Below are positions 1-8,090 of a DNA stretch of 64,000 nt, piece after piece. The notes beneath the pieces are model-generated. The model was not told where the DNA came from. It worked only from the letters and a program-made list of their open reading frames with translations, and made no database searches. Position 1 is the stretch's first letter. Each line of letters begins with the position of its first letter. A program made the translations under genes and the position numbers. Source of the stretch: Nocardia concava NBRC 100430 (lineage in GTDB: Bacteria; Actinomycetota; Actinomycetes; Mycobacteriales; Mycobacteriaceae); the NCBI RefSeq assembly GCF_000308815.1, contig NZ_BAFX01000095.1:62001-126000 (forward strand), read 5' to 3'.

Positions 1-1022
1 TCCGGGGTGGCCGGGCGGACCAGGATCGAACTGCCTTGGCGGGCGGCGCGATTGGCCAGTTCCCATTGGTCGCCGCCGCCGGGGACGGTGACGATGGGGA
101 CACCGGCGAGGAGGGTTTTGGCGAGCAGGCCGTGACCGCCGCCGCCGATGACCACGGAGGCGTGGCGGAGCAGTTCGTCCTGGCGGCCCAAACCGGCTGT
201 GGCCCAGGGGGGTAGGTCTGCGGGCGGGGTGTCGAGCATGGAGATGGCGACGCGGACACCTGCGCCCTCGAGGGCTTCCAGGGCCATTTCCGCCAGGCCG
301 GCCGTGCCGGTCTGCGCGGTGGAGGGGGCGACCATGACCAGGGGTTCGTCACCGGGCGGCAGGTCGAGGATGTGGTCGGTGGGTTCCCACAGCAGCGGGC
401 CGACCAGGTGGGCGTTGTCCGGCCAGTCGGGGCGCGGCACCTCGAGTGCCGGGAGGGTGGCGACGAGCCGGGCGGTCGGTCCCGGATCCTGCGGCGGCAG
501 GCCGATACTCGCGCGCGCCTGCTCGCGCTGCACCTCGCCCCGGCGAATGGCGCGCGAGGTCAGCCCGCGCAGCACCGAATCCCGGGCCCACCCGCGCATG
601 CCCTCACCCGCGGCGAGCCCACTCCCGATGGGCGGCAGCCCCTTCGACGGCAGATACAGCGGATGCGGCGACAACTCCACCCACGGCAGCTTCAACCGCT
701 CGGCGGCCATTCCGCCCCCGGCGGTCAGCACATCCGACACCACCAGTTCGGGCAGCATGGCGCTCAGATCCGGCAGGATCTCGGTCGAAATATGCGCGGC
801 CCGTTGATGAATCCGCGCACCGGCGTCGTCATCGTCGTCCTCGGCCCGGGGCGCGAGGCCCTTGAGCCGCCGCACCCCGATCCCGGCCTCGCGCGCGGCA
901 TCGAACCACCGCGGACTGGTGAACAGCACCGGCTCGTCCCCGGCCTCCAGCAATCGCAGACACAACGCAATCGCCGGAAACGCATGCCCGGGATCCGGCC
1001 CGGCCACCACCGCTACTCGCAC
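1..1022 (-). CDS. GT1-family glycosyltransferase (MGT-like), C-terminus cut by window edge
   Basis: About 340 residues are visible, from a GTG start reading VRVAVVAGPDPGHAFPAIA, the N-terminal nucleotide-binding fold of GT-B enzymes with a GH after the first strand. Near the other end is GGGGHGLLAKTLLAGVP followed by PGGGDQWELANR, the donor-sugar-binding motif of the UDP-glucosyl/UDP-glucuronosyl transferase family. Such enzymes move a sugar from a nucleotide sugar to a lipid, macrolide or other small acceptor in the cytoplasm; the acceptor cannot be read from the sequence. The stop codon lies beyond base 1. It follows the PIG-L deacetylase gene in the same direction after 167 bp that hold no other gene, so it may or may not share its transcript. 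Family is confident, substrate unknown. Confidence 0.85.
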   Translation of the reverse strand, partial: MRVAVVAGPDPGHAFPAIALCLRLLEAGDEPVLFTSPRWFDAAREAGIGVRRLKGLAPRAEDDDDDAGARIHQRAAHISTEILPDLSAMLPELVVSDVLTAGGGMAAERLKLPWVELSPHPLYLPSKGLPPIGSGLAAGEGMRGWARDSVLRGLTSRAIRRGEVQREQARASIGLPPQDPGPTARLVATLPALEVPRPDWPDNAHLVGPLLWEPTDHILDLPPGDEPLVMVAPSTAQTGTAGLAEMALEALEGAGVRVAISMLDTPPADLPPWATAGLGRQDELLRHASVVIGGGGHGLLAKTLLAGVPIVTVPGGGDQWELANRAARQGSSILVRPATP

Positions 1023-1189
1023 GCCCGACACCTTACAATCCCGCCTCCCCGCACCTTCAGCGCCCGGCTGAGAGCCGTCGACGTCGGCAACGCGGGCCGG
1101 CGGTCATATTTCACACCGATTTCGGGGGTACCCCAGGAGTTACCCGCATCTCACGAAATCAGTTGTCACGTTGGCATCGCCGAGAGCGA

Positions 1190-1903
1190 TCAGCCCGCGA
1201 AGTAGTAGAGCTCGAAGCTGATGGCGTGGTCGGCCGGGAAGCCTTCCTTCGGGCCCGCGCTCATGGCGAGCACGGCTCGGGCCTGGGTTTCGGCGGGCTC
1301 GGGGCTCAGGGCCTCGAGGTAGCGGCGGTGGGCGGTGAGGGATTCGACGCCGACCTCGAAGGTGTCACTGACATCGACGGCGTGGCTGCCGTCCGCGACG
1401 CCGTAGACCGCGGCCCAGCGCGGCGACCAGGCGGGGAGGTCGGCGAGTTCGGGGTGGATCCATTCGTTGCCCGCGTCGGAGACGGCGTCGAGGGCGGCGC
1501 GGCCGACGGCGCGATGGTCGGCGGAGTTGGCGTATCCGCGGGCCCAGACGTCGCCGAAGTTGAACAGCACCACCATTTCCGGGCGGTGGCGGCGAATGGC
1601 GGCGGCCAGATCGCGGCGCAGCTCCAGGGATTCCACGATGCGGCCGTCGGGGTGGCCGAGGAATTCCACCTCGGTGACGCCGACGATCTTGGCGGAGGCG
1701 CGCTCCTCGTCCTCGCGCAGCGGCCCGGCCTCTGCGGGCGCGAGGCCCGCGATCCCGGCCTCGCCGCTGCTGACCAGCACGTAGCGAATGTCCTTGCCCT
1801 GCCGCGTCCAGCGCGCGACGGCCGTCGCCGCGCCGTATTCGATGTCGTCGGGGTGCGCGACGATGACGATGCCGCGCTGCCAGTCCTCGGGGAGCTGCTC
1901 CAT
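1190..1903 (-). CDS. PIG-L/LmbE family N-deacetylase
   Basis: A 237-residue protein beginning MEQLPEDW. It carries the zinc-binding AHPDD motif at about residues 15-19 and the later H of SADHRAVG, the signature of LmbE/PIG-L enzymes. These deacetylate N-acetylglucosaminyl groups (MshB, Mca, GlcNAc-PI deacetylase). It has no signal peptide, so it is probably cytoplasmic. An in-frame ATG lies 66 bp upstream (1969), but it would add residues with no family match; I chose the start just before the conserved fold. It lies 79 bp downstream of the ROK repressor and in line with the xylose-type ABC operon, so its substrate could be an N-acetylated sugar or aminoglycoside that enters by this route. 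That link is inference. Confidence 0.85.
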   Translation of the reverse strand: MEQLPEDWQRGIVIVAHPDDIEYGAATAVARWTRQGKDIRYVLVSSGEAGIAGLAPAEAGPLREDEERASAKIVGVTEVEFLGHPDGRIVESLELRRDLAAAIRRHRPEMVVLFNFGDVWARGYANSADHRAVGRAALDAVSDAGNEWIHPELADLPAWSPRWAAVYGVADGSHAVDVSDTFEVGVESLTAHRRYLEALSPEPAETQARAVLAMSAGPKEGFPADHAISFELYYFAG

Positions 1904-1982
1904 GAGGCCATTCAACCCCAGAGCCGCCACCCTTCCACCTCGGACCTCGGCCACTCGGCCGCAGCGCACGGCCGACTCGGCA

Positions 1983-3134
1983 TCACAGCATGGCCAGCAC
2001 GCCCTCGAAGGCGGCCTCGGCGGCCCCGAGCAGCTTCAAATCGGCTCCCAGCCTGGACTTTTCAATGCGCACCCCGCCCAGCGCGCGACTCACCATGCTG
2101 CGCCGCCGCACCTCGTCCCCGACCCGGGCGACCGCACCGTCGGGCAGGGCGGTGAACAGGTCGCCGAGCACGACCAGTTCCGGCCCGAGGATGTTCACCA
2201 CGTTGACCAGGCCCAGGGTCAGCCAATCCAGGTATTCGCGCAGGTGGATCTCCCAATCCCCGTGCAGCTCACGCAGTTCGGCGACGATCGCCCCGCGCGG
2301 CCCGTGCTCGGGCATCCCGAGCGCCCGGCACAGCGCCGCCTCCCCCACCTCGGTCTCCCAGCAGCCCTCATTGCCGCAGTGGCACATTCGCCCGCCGGGC
2401 CGCACCGTCATATGCCCGATCTCCCCGAGATACCCGGCGGACCCGCGCAACAGCGCCCCCTGCGCGATGAGCCCGCCCCCGACCCCGACATCGGCCGAGA
2501 CGAACACCGCGTCGGCCGCCCCGCGCCCCGCACCCCGGACATGCTCTGCGAGCGCACCGAATTCGGCGTCGTTGCCGACGGTCACCGGCAGATCCAGCAC
2601 GGACCGCAACCGCTGCCCCAGCGCCACCTCACCCCAGCACAGGTTCGCCGCGGTGTGCACCAGCCCGTCGGCCCGCCGGACCACGCCGGGCACGCACACG
2701 CCCGCCGCCACCGGGCTCAGATCCAGATCCGCGGCCAGCATGGCCGCGGACTCGGCGACGTGGGTGATCACCTCGTCCGGTTCGCGTTGCCGCCCACGCA
2801 GATTCCAGCTGTTACGCCCCAGGATCTGCCCGCCGAAACCGACCAGCGCGATCCCGGCGTGCTCGACCTGGACGTCCACCGCCAGTACCACCGCCGCCTG
2901 TGGCTGCGGCAGCACCAGCAGCGACGGCCGTCCGGCCCCGCGCGCCAGCCGCGGCACCTTCTCCTCCACCACGCCGTCCTCGGCCAGGCCGTCGACGAGC
3001 ATCTTGATGGTGGATCGGTTGAGCCCGAGCTCGGTGGCCAGCGCCGCCCGAGTGGCGGGGCCTCCGGTGTGCAATAGCCGCAGGAGGCTCGACCGGTTGA
3101 ACCGGCGCACCTCGTCCGGTCGGGCGACGGTCAT
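1983..3134 (-). CDS. ROK family transcriptional repressor (XylR/NagC type)
   Basis: A 383-residue protein with an N-terminal winged helix-turn-helix (about residues 10-65; LGLNRSTIKMLVDGL is the recognition region) followed by an ROK sugar-kinase-like domain. The ROK zinc site is seen as GHMTVRPGG then CHCGNEGCWE, around residues 240-260, with the three cysteines present. ROK repressors bind DNA without sugar and let go when a sugar or sugar phosphate binds. It is the fourth gene of a leftward run after xylF-xylG-xylH, 73 bp past xylH, and is the likely regulator of that run, perhaps through the inverted repeat at 6675-6709. Effector identity (xylose, glucose or an N-acetyl sugar) is not determined here. 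Confidence 0.88.
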   Translation of the reverse strand: MTVARPDEVRRFNRSSLLRLLHTGGPATRAALATELGLNRSTIKMLVDGLAEDGVVEEKVPRLARGAGRPSLLVLPQPQAAVVLAVDVQVEHAGIALVGFGGQILGRNSWNLRGRQREPDEVITHVAESAAMLAADLDLSPVAAGVCVPGVVRRADGLVHTAANLCWGEVALGQRLRSVLDLPVTVGNDAEFGALAEHVRGAGRGAADAVFVSADVGVGGGLIAQGALLRGSAGYLGEIGHMTVRPGGRMCHCGNEGCWETEVGEAALCRALGMPEHGPRGAIVAELRELHGDWEIHLREYLDWLTLGLVNVVNILGPELVVLGDLFTALPDGAVARVGDEVRRRSMVSRALGGVRIEKSRLGADLKLLGAAEAAFEGVLAML

Positions 3135-3207
3135 GGATTCGGTAATACCATTGCGCGACTCAATGATCCCCCATCGCCACGGCTCAATAATCCTCGGCGA
3201 CCACGGG

Positions 3208-4680
3208 TCAGCGTCCCGTGGTCGCCACGCGGCGACGCGAGAGCGCGTCCACGGTCGCGGCCAGCAGCAGCACCAACCCGGTCACGATGGAGACCACCGC
3301 CGCCGGCTGCTGCAGCAGGCCCAGGCCGTTGGAGACCACCGCCAGCACCGCACCGCCGATCACCGCGTCGGCCACCCGGCCGCGACCGCCGAACAGCGAG
3401 GTGCCGCCGATCACCGCCGCGCCGACCGCGAACAGCAGGGTATTGAGCCCGCCCGCCTGCGGATCGACCGAACCGACCTTCGACGAGTACACGATCGCGC
3501 CGATCGCCGCGCACGACGAACTGATGACGAAAACGCTTGCCCGCAACTGGGTTACATTGATGCCCGCGCGACGCGCCGCCTCGGCGTTGCCGCCGACCGC
3601 GTAGATGTGGCGGCCGTAGGTGGTGCGGGTCAGCACATAGGTTCCGGCGACCAGCAGCACCAGCACGATCGGAACCACATACGGCACACCGGAAATCACG
3701 ATGAGATTGCTGGGTGAGCGGTTGACGGTGAGCAGTGCCGTCACCACGATCGCGAAGATCACCAGCGCCGAAACCTTCACCACCACAAGCGGTGTGGGCG
3801 AGGTGACCAGTCCGCGCCGCTTGCGCAGGAAATGCCCGCCGAGGGTGACCCCGGCGTATCCCCCGGCCGCGATCACACACAGCAGCCAGCTGCCCGCGGT
3901 GGACAGATTCCCGTTGGCCACTTCGTTGAGCACATGCGAGGAGCTGATGCCCAGCACGCCGCCCTCACCGATGAGCTGCAGGATCACGCCCTGCCAGGCC
4001 AGGAACAACGCCAGCGTCACCACGAACGACGGCATGCCGATCTTGGCGATGAGGAATCCGGTGATCGACCCGATGGCCGCGCCCACACACACCGCGAGCA
4101 GCATCTCGATCCACGGATTCGCTTCCAGGCCAAGGACTGTCAGCAGAATGCCGAGCAATGAGAACGCGACGCTCGGCCAGATCCGCAGCAGCCCGCCCAG
4201 GACGGCGGCCAGCACCAGCATGGCGACGAAGATGTAGAACACCGTCGATCCCATGCCGGTCAACAGGTTCCCGTTGTCGACGAAATGCATGGCCAGCACC
4301 GCCGCCGCGACACCCGAGGCCGTGCCCGCCGACAGATCGATCTCACCGATCAGCAGCACGAACACGATGCCGATGGCAATGATGGTCTGGCCCGCGCCCT
4401 GCGCCAGCAGATTGGCGATGTTGTTCAGCGAGAAGAACACATCCGACATCAGCGAGAACAGCACCACCAGGGCGATCAACCCGAGAATCGCCGGTAGCGA
4501 ACCGATCTCGCCGCCGCGCAGCCGGGCCACATAGTCGCGCAACGCATCCCGGGTCGACAGCGTCGTGGTGTCGATCCCGAAGTCGGTGATGGCGCCGCCG
4601 GTGTCCGGGGCCGCCGCTTCCGAAACATTGGTCATATCAGTGGTCTTCTCGTTCACAGCCCCAGTGACTTTCCCGCTCAC
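3208..4680 (-). CDS. Xylose-type sugar ABC transporter permease (XylH-like)
   Basis: A 490-residue integral membrane protein with about ten hydrophobic segments and the BPD_transp_2 pattern of sugar permeases (IGIVFVLLIGEIDLSAGT in the first third; GNAEAARRAGINV, the cytoplasmic EAA-like loop; GGTSLFGGRGRV near the end). It is longer than E. coli XylH because of about 60 hydrophilic residues before the first membrane segment. The start is a GTG whose codon overlaps the stop of the ATPase gene (4 bp overlap), which implies translational coupling; an in-frame ATG 15 codons later is an alternative. It forms the membrane channel for the XylF-like binding protein and XylG-like ATPase encoded just upstream. 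Confidence 0.88.
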   Translation of the reverse strand: MSGKVTGAVNEKTTDMTNVSEAAAPDTGGAITDFGIDTTTLSTRDALRDYVARLRGGEIGSLPAILGLIALVVLFSLMSDVFFSLNNIANLLAQGAGQTIIAIGIVFVLLIGEIDLSAGTASGVAAAVLAMHFVDNGNLLTGMGSTVFYIFVAMLVLAAVLGGLLRIWPSVAFSLLGILLTVLGLEANPWIEMLLAVCVGAAIGSITGFLIAKIGMPSFVVTLALFLAWQGVILQLIGEGGVLGISSSHVLNEVANGNLSTAGSWLLCVIAAGGYAGVTLGGHFLRKRRGLVTSPTPLVVVKVSALVIFAIVVTALLTVNRSPSNLIVISGVPYVVPIVLVLLVAGTYVLTRTTYGRHIYAVGGNAEAARRAGINVTQLRASVFVISSSCAAIGAIVYSSKVGSVDPQAGGLNTLLFAVGAAVIGGTSLFGGRGRVADAVIGGAVLAVVSNGLGLLQQPAAVVSIVTGLVLLLAATVDALSRRRVATTGR

Positions 4681-5450
4681 AGCGCGACGGCTTCCGGCCG
4701 CGCCAAGCCGAGATCACCCGAGCGCCCCGAGGTGATCAACTCCACCACCTGCCCGGTGGTCACATCCGCGGTCCGCACCTGCGCCGCCATCCGGCCCAGG
4801 TACAGCACCGCGATCCGGTCCGCGACCTCGAACACGTCGGCCAGGTTGTGGCTGATCAACACCACCCCCAGCCCCTGCTCGGCCAGCCGCCGCACCAGAT
4901 CCAGCACCTGCCGGGTCTGCGCCACGCCCAGCGCCGCGGTCGGCTCGTCGAGCAGCACCAGATTGCTGTTCCACAGCACGGCTTTCGCGATCGCCACGGT
5001 CTGCCGCTGGCCACCGGAGAGAGCTGCGACCGGGGTGCGCACCGATTTCACGGTGCGCACCCCCAACGAGGCCAGGGTGCGCCGCGCCGCCTCCTCCATG
5101 TCCGCCTCGTTCAGCAGCCACGGTTTCCCGCGCTCCCGGCCGAGGAACATATTGGCCACGATGTCGAGGTTGTCGCACAGGGCCAGGTCCTGATAGACGA
5201 CCTCGATGCCGAGCGCCGCCGCGTCCTTGGCGCCATGCAGGTGAACGGGTTCGCCCCGGAAACGCACCTCCCCGGAATCGGAGGCGTGGATTCCGGCAAC
5301 ACATTTCACCAGCGTGGATTTGCCCGCGCCATTGTCGCCGACGAGTGCGGTGACCTCTCCCGCCGGCACGGTGAGGTCCACGTCGTGCAGCACGTGCACC
5401 GGTCCGAAACTCTTGTTCAGGCCGGATATTTGGAGCAGCGGCTCACTCAT
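4677..5450 (-). CDS. Sugar ABC transporter ATP-binding protein, single-domain XylG-like
   Basis: A 257-residue ATPase with Walker A GDNGAGKST (about residues 38-46), Q-loop in VVYQDLALCDN, signature LSGGQRQ (about 145) and Walker B VLLDEPTAALG. The GVAQTRQVLDLVRRL segment after Walker B is typical of the sugar (RbsA/XylG) class. Those proteins usually carry two ATPase domains in about 500 residues, but this one has a single domain and presumably works as a homodimer, as seen in several actinobacterial xylose/glucose systems. It lies 22 bp after xylF and overlaps xylH by 4 bp. The ribosome site is the purine-rich stretch just before ATGAGTGAG. Confidence 0.9.
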   Translation of the reverse strand: MSEPLLQISGLNKSFGPVHVLHDVDLTVPAGEVTALVGDNGAGKSTLVKCVAGIHASDSGEVRFRGEPVHLHGAKDAAALGIEVVYQDLALCDNLDIVANMFLGRERGKPWLLNEADMEEAARRTLASLGVRTVKSVRTPVAALSGGQRQTVAIAKAVLWNSNLVLLDEPTAALGVAQTRQVLDLVRRLAEQGLGVVLISHNLADVFEVADRIAVLYLGRMAAQVRTADVTTGQVVELITSGRSGDLGLARPEAVAL

Positions 5451-5472
5451 GTCTCTTCTTTCGGGCTCTGAC

Positions 5473-6630
5473 TCAGGAGATGCCGAGATCGGTGCAGGCC
5501 TGCTTCACGTCGCCGGAGCAGACATCGGACGCCTTCACGAATCCGGCGTCCACCACCTTCTTGACCTCGGACTTGGTGATCAGCTGCGGGGTCAGCAGCA
5601 CGGATTTCACGTCCCGCTTGCCCTTGGTGTCCTGACTCACGTTCTGCGCCAGCGCATCCGCGCCCGCCTTGTCGCCCTTGGCCAGGGCCACCGCGAGTTT
5701 CACCGCGGCATCGGCCTCTTCGTTGATGGGCTTGAACACGGTCATGTACTGGTCGCCGCGCAGGATCGCCTTGAGGCCGTCCACGGTGGCGTCCTGACCG
5801 GTCACCGGCACCTTGCCATTGAGGCCGTTCTTCTTGAGCACCGTGATCACCGCGCCCGCGAGGCCGTCATTGGCCGCGACCACGCCGTCGACCTTGCCGC
5901 CGTTGCCGGTGAGGATCTGCTCGAAGGTGGTGCCGCCCTTCTGGTTGTTCCAGTCGTCGATGGCCTGGCTGCGCACCAACTTCAAGGCACCCGAGTCGTA
6001 GAGCGGCTGCAGCACCGTCTCCTGGCCCTGGTGGAACAGGGTCGCGTTGTTGTCGGTCGGCGCGCCCTCGATCTCGACGACCTGCGCGCCCGGCTTGTCC
6101 TTGAGCGCGGTGGCCAGGCCCTGGCCCTGCAGCGCGCCGACCTTCACATTGTCGAAGGAGACGTAGTAGTCCGAGGATCCGCCGAGGTTGAGGCGGTCGT
6201 AGTCGATGGTCGGGATGCCGGCCTTCTTGGCCTTGGCCGCGACCGCGCTGCCGACCTCGCTATTGATCGACGCGATGAGCAGCACTTTCACGCCCTTGGC
6301 GATCATGCCGTCGGCGAGGGTGGAGAACTTCTGGACATCGCCCTGCGCGTTCTGCACATCGGCGCCGAAACCGGCCTCCTTCAACGCCTTCTGCAGCAGC
6401 GGCTTGTCGAAGGATTCCCAGCGGGCGGAGCTGGCGGTCTCGGGGAGGATGACCCCGACCGTGCCGTTCGCGCCGCCGGTGTCCGGGGCGTTCGACGAGG
6501 AACCGCCGCCGGAGCTGGAATTGGATCCGCAGGCGGTGACGGTGAGTAGGCCGGTCAGCGCCAGCGCGGCGGCGGCATAGACCCGTCGGCGTCCGGACTT
6601 CTTCGGCGGGAGCGCGCTTTTCGTCCTCAT
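5473..6630 (-). CDS. Xylose-type periplasmic binding lipoprotein (XylF-like)
   Basis: A 385-residue exported lipoprotein. The N-terminus has an arginine-rich head, a hydrophobic run and lipobox LTVTAC with the lipidated Cys at residue 34. The mature part matches XylF: YDRLNLGGSSDYYVSFDN, VGALQGQGL, GAPTDNNATLF, VTGQDATVDGLKAI and FKPINEEAD all have close counterparts in E. coli XylF. It captures sugar outside the membrane and hands it to XylH. A longer frame begins at 6717, but ATG 6630 is preceded by AAAGG at the right distance and gives the lipoprotein signal directly. It is the first gene of the operon; the perfect inverted repeat 6675-6709 lies 45 bp upstream of the start. Confidence 0.9.
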   Translation of the reverse strand: MRTKSALPPKKSGRRRVYAAAALALTGLLTVTACGSNSSSGGGSSSNAPDTGGANGTVGVILPETASSARWESFDKPLLQKALKEAGFGADVQNAQGDVQKFSTLADGMIAKGVKVLLIASINSEVGSAVAAKAKKAGIPTIDYDRLNLGGSSDYYVSFDNVKVGALQGQGLATALKDKPGAQVVEIEGAPTDNNATLFHQGQETVLQPLYDSGALKLVRSQAIDDWNNQKGGTTFEQILTGNGGKVDGVVAANDGLAGAVITVLKKNGLNGKVPVTGQDATVDGLKAILRGDQYMTVFKPINEEADAAVKLAVALAKGDKAGADALAQNVSQDTKGKRDVKSVLLTPQLITKSEVKKVVDAGFVKASDVCSGDVKQACTDLGIS

Positions 6631-6674
6631 CAGGTGACCTTTCAAGCGGCGGTGCGATGGGTTGCGACCGCACA

Positions 6675-6709
6675 CACGGCATATGTTGTGGGCAACAACA
6701 TATGCCGTG
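6675..6709. promoter_or_regulatory. 35-bp perfect inverted repeat, candidate ROK operator of the xyl-type operon
   Basis: Two exact 15-bp arms, CACGGCATATGTTGT and its complement, are separated by GGGCA. The site is AT-rich at its core compared with its neighbours, sits 45-79 bp upstream of the XylF-like gene start and lies 44 bp past the stop of no other leftward gene unit except the 6754-7698 oxidoreductase. Position and symmetry fit an operator for the ROK repressor encoded downstream. No run of T follows in either direction, so a terminator is less likely. Confidence 0.7.
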
Positions 6710-6753
6710 CGAGGCACTCATATGGGACGTTTCGCCAAATCGATTGCCCGCGT

Positions 6754-7698
6754 TCAGGGCAGCAGGATCACCTTGCCGCCGGCGTGACCGTCCATCACGA
6801 ATTCGTGTGCCGCGGCCGCCTCGGCCAGCGGGAACGTCTTGGCGATCGCCAGATCGAGCTTGCCCGCGGCGAGCAGCGGCAGCAGTTCGCGCCAGGCATT
6901 GCCGCGGATCTCGGTACCGGGATCGGCGCCGGGGCCCATGCCGAGCACCTTGAAACCGTCGGTGGCGGCGCGGCCGAAAGCGACGATGCTGGCGATGCGG
7001 GAGCGGTCGGGGACCAGCTCCAGGGAGACGTCCACCGCCTCGTCGGTCCCGACGGTGTCGATGGCGGCGTCGATTCCATTGGGAGCCAATGCGCTCACGC
7101 GATCCGCGAGACCCGGTCCGTACTCGACCGGCTCCACGCCGTAGGCGCGCAACCGCTCGTGCCGACTCGGCGACGCCGTGCCGATGACCCGCGCGCCGCG
7201 TGCCACCGCGAGCTGTGCGGCCAGCGCGCCCACGCTACCCGCGGCGCCGTGCACGAGCACGGTGTCGCCCGGACCGACGCCCGTGGCCGTCAGCAGATGC
7301 ACCGCGGTCCCGCCCACGCTGATGAGCCCCGCGGCCTGCTTCCAATCCACCTCGGCGGGCTTGGGCACCACGCCCCCGACCCGGGCGTTCACCGCGGTGG
7401 CGTAACCGCCGGACACCTGCGCGATCACCTCGTCCCCCACCGAGATCGGTCCCGCCGGGCCGTCCGCATCGGGCCCGACCGCGGTGACGACTCCCGACAC
7501 CTCCAGGCCGATACGGAGCGGCAGCTTGTTCGGATCGGCGCCGAACGCACCGCTGTAGAACTTGTAGTCGAAGGGATTCACCCCCGCCGCGCGAACCGCG
7601 ACGGTGACCTCACCCGGCCCGGGATCGGGCACCTCGACCCCGATGAGCGACAAGACTTCCGGTCCACCGTAGGAGGTGGCAACGACAGCAGTAGCCAT
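6754..7698 (-). CDS. NADP-dependent zinc-free alcohol dehydrogenase/quinone oxidoreductase
   Basis: A 314-residue medium-chain dehydrogenase/reductase. The GroES-like half starts at the N-terminus with the AAGVNPFDYKFYSG motif typical of zinc-independent quinone reductases, and the Rossmann half has VLVHGAAGSVGALAAQLA (about 140-160). The catalytic-zinc cysteines are absent. It ends KVILLP, usual for this class. Probably a cytoplasmic NADPH-dependent reductase of quinones or enones; substrate unknown. It is read leftward toward the xyl-type operon with 123 bp between, and is separated from the 58-residue gene upstream by a clear terminator, so it is likely its own unit. Confidence 0.85.
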   Translation of the reverse strand: MATAVVATSYGGPEVLSLIGVEVPDPGPGEVTVAVRAAGVNPFDYKFYSGAFGADPNKLPLRIGLEVSGVVTAVGPDADGPAGPISVGDEVIAQVSGGYATAVNARVGGVVPKPAEVDWKQAAGLISVGGTAVHLLTATGVGPGDTVLVHGAAGSVGALAAQLAVARGARVIGTASPSRHERLRAYGVEPVEYGPGLADRVSALAPNGIDAAIDTVGTDEAVDVSLELVPDRSRIASIVAFGRAATDGFKVLGMGPGADPGTEIRGNAWRELLPLLAAGKLDLAIAKTFPLAEAAAAHEFVMDGHAGGKVILLP

Positions 7699-7713
7699 GT
7701 GCCGATACTACGG

Positions 7714-7753
7714 AAAAAGGACCGCCCACCCTGCTCATCAGGGTGGACGGTCC
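7714..7753 (-). terminator. Rho-independent terminator behind the 58-residue membrane protein gene
   Basis: Arms 7719-7733 (GGACCGCCCACCCTG) and 7739-7753 pair with one mismatch around a 5-base loop. On the minus strand the stem is followed by TTTTT (7718-7714). This is one of the few classic stem-plus-T terminators in the window and ends transcription from the gene at 7771-7947. Confidence 0.8.
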
Positions 7754-7770
7754 ATGAAAGCCTTTTCGCG

Positions 7771-7947
7771 TCAGAACTTGCCGAGCGGCGACTTGTCCTT
7801 CGAACCCGACAGGGCCTTGTACAGCAGGTACAGGCCGAAGATGACCGCTGTCACCATCAGGATCGGGAACAGCGCCTTGATCAGCGCACCGAGCACAGCC
7901 ACCGCGATCCACACGAGGACGACGACGCCGAGGATCTTCCAGAACAT
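7771..7947 (-). CDS. 58-residue hydrophobic membrane protein of unknown function
   Basis: Starts MFWKILGVVVLVWIAVAV and ends with the charged tail KDKSPLGKF. Two hydrophobic segments (about residues 5-22 and 26-44) with a short LIKALFP turn suggest a hairpin in the membrane. The ribosome site AGGAGG lies 7 bases before ATG, the strongest in this part of the window, and a classic terminator follows, so this is a real expressed gene despite its size. It sits downstream of the psp block, at the place where M. tuberculosis has Rv2742c, but it does not resemble that protein as far as I can tell. I do not recognise a named family. Confidence 0.8.
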   Translation of the reverse strand: MFWKILGVVVLVWIAVAVLGALIKALFPILMVTAVIFGLYLLYKALSGSKDKSPLGKF

Positions 7948-8090
7948 TTCCTTGCCTCCTAGTCTCCGAACCGCCGTCCGCGCGATCCGTCACCATCCAT
8001 ACTGCGTTGCCGGCCCGAGAAAATCACCAGGTCAACACCGAAATCCGGGATAGTTCAGGGTTCACCCCGAGACCCGGCCGGAGGGGAGAT

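Noticed and set aside
1788..3717. Long plus-strand frames opposite the ROK gene
   Set aside because: Pro/Arg/His-rich shadows. The minus frame has all ROK motifs.
5314..6549. 411-codon plus-strand frame opposite the XylF-like gene
   Set aside because: No family features. The minus frame is a clear sugar-binding lipoprotein.
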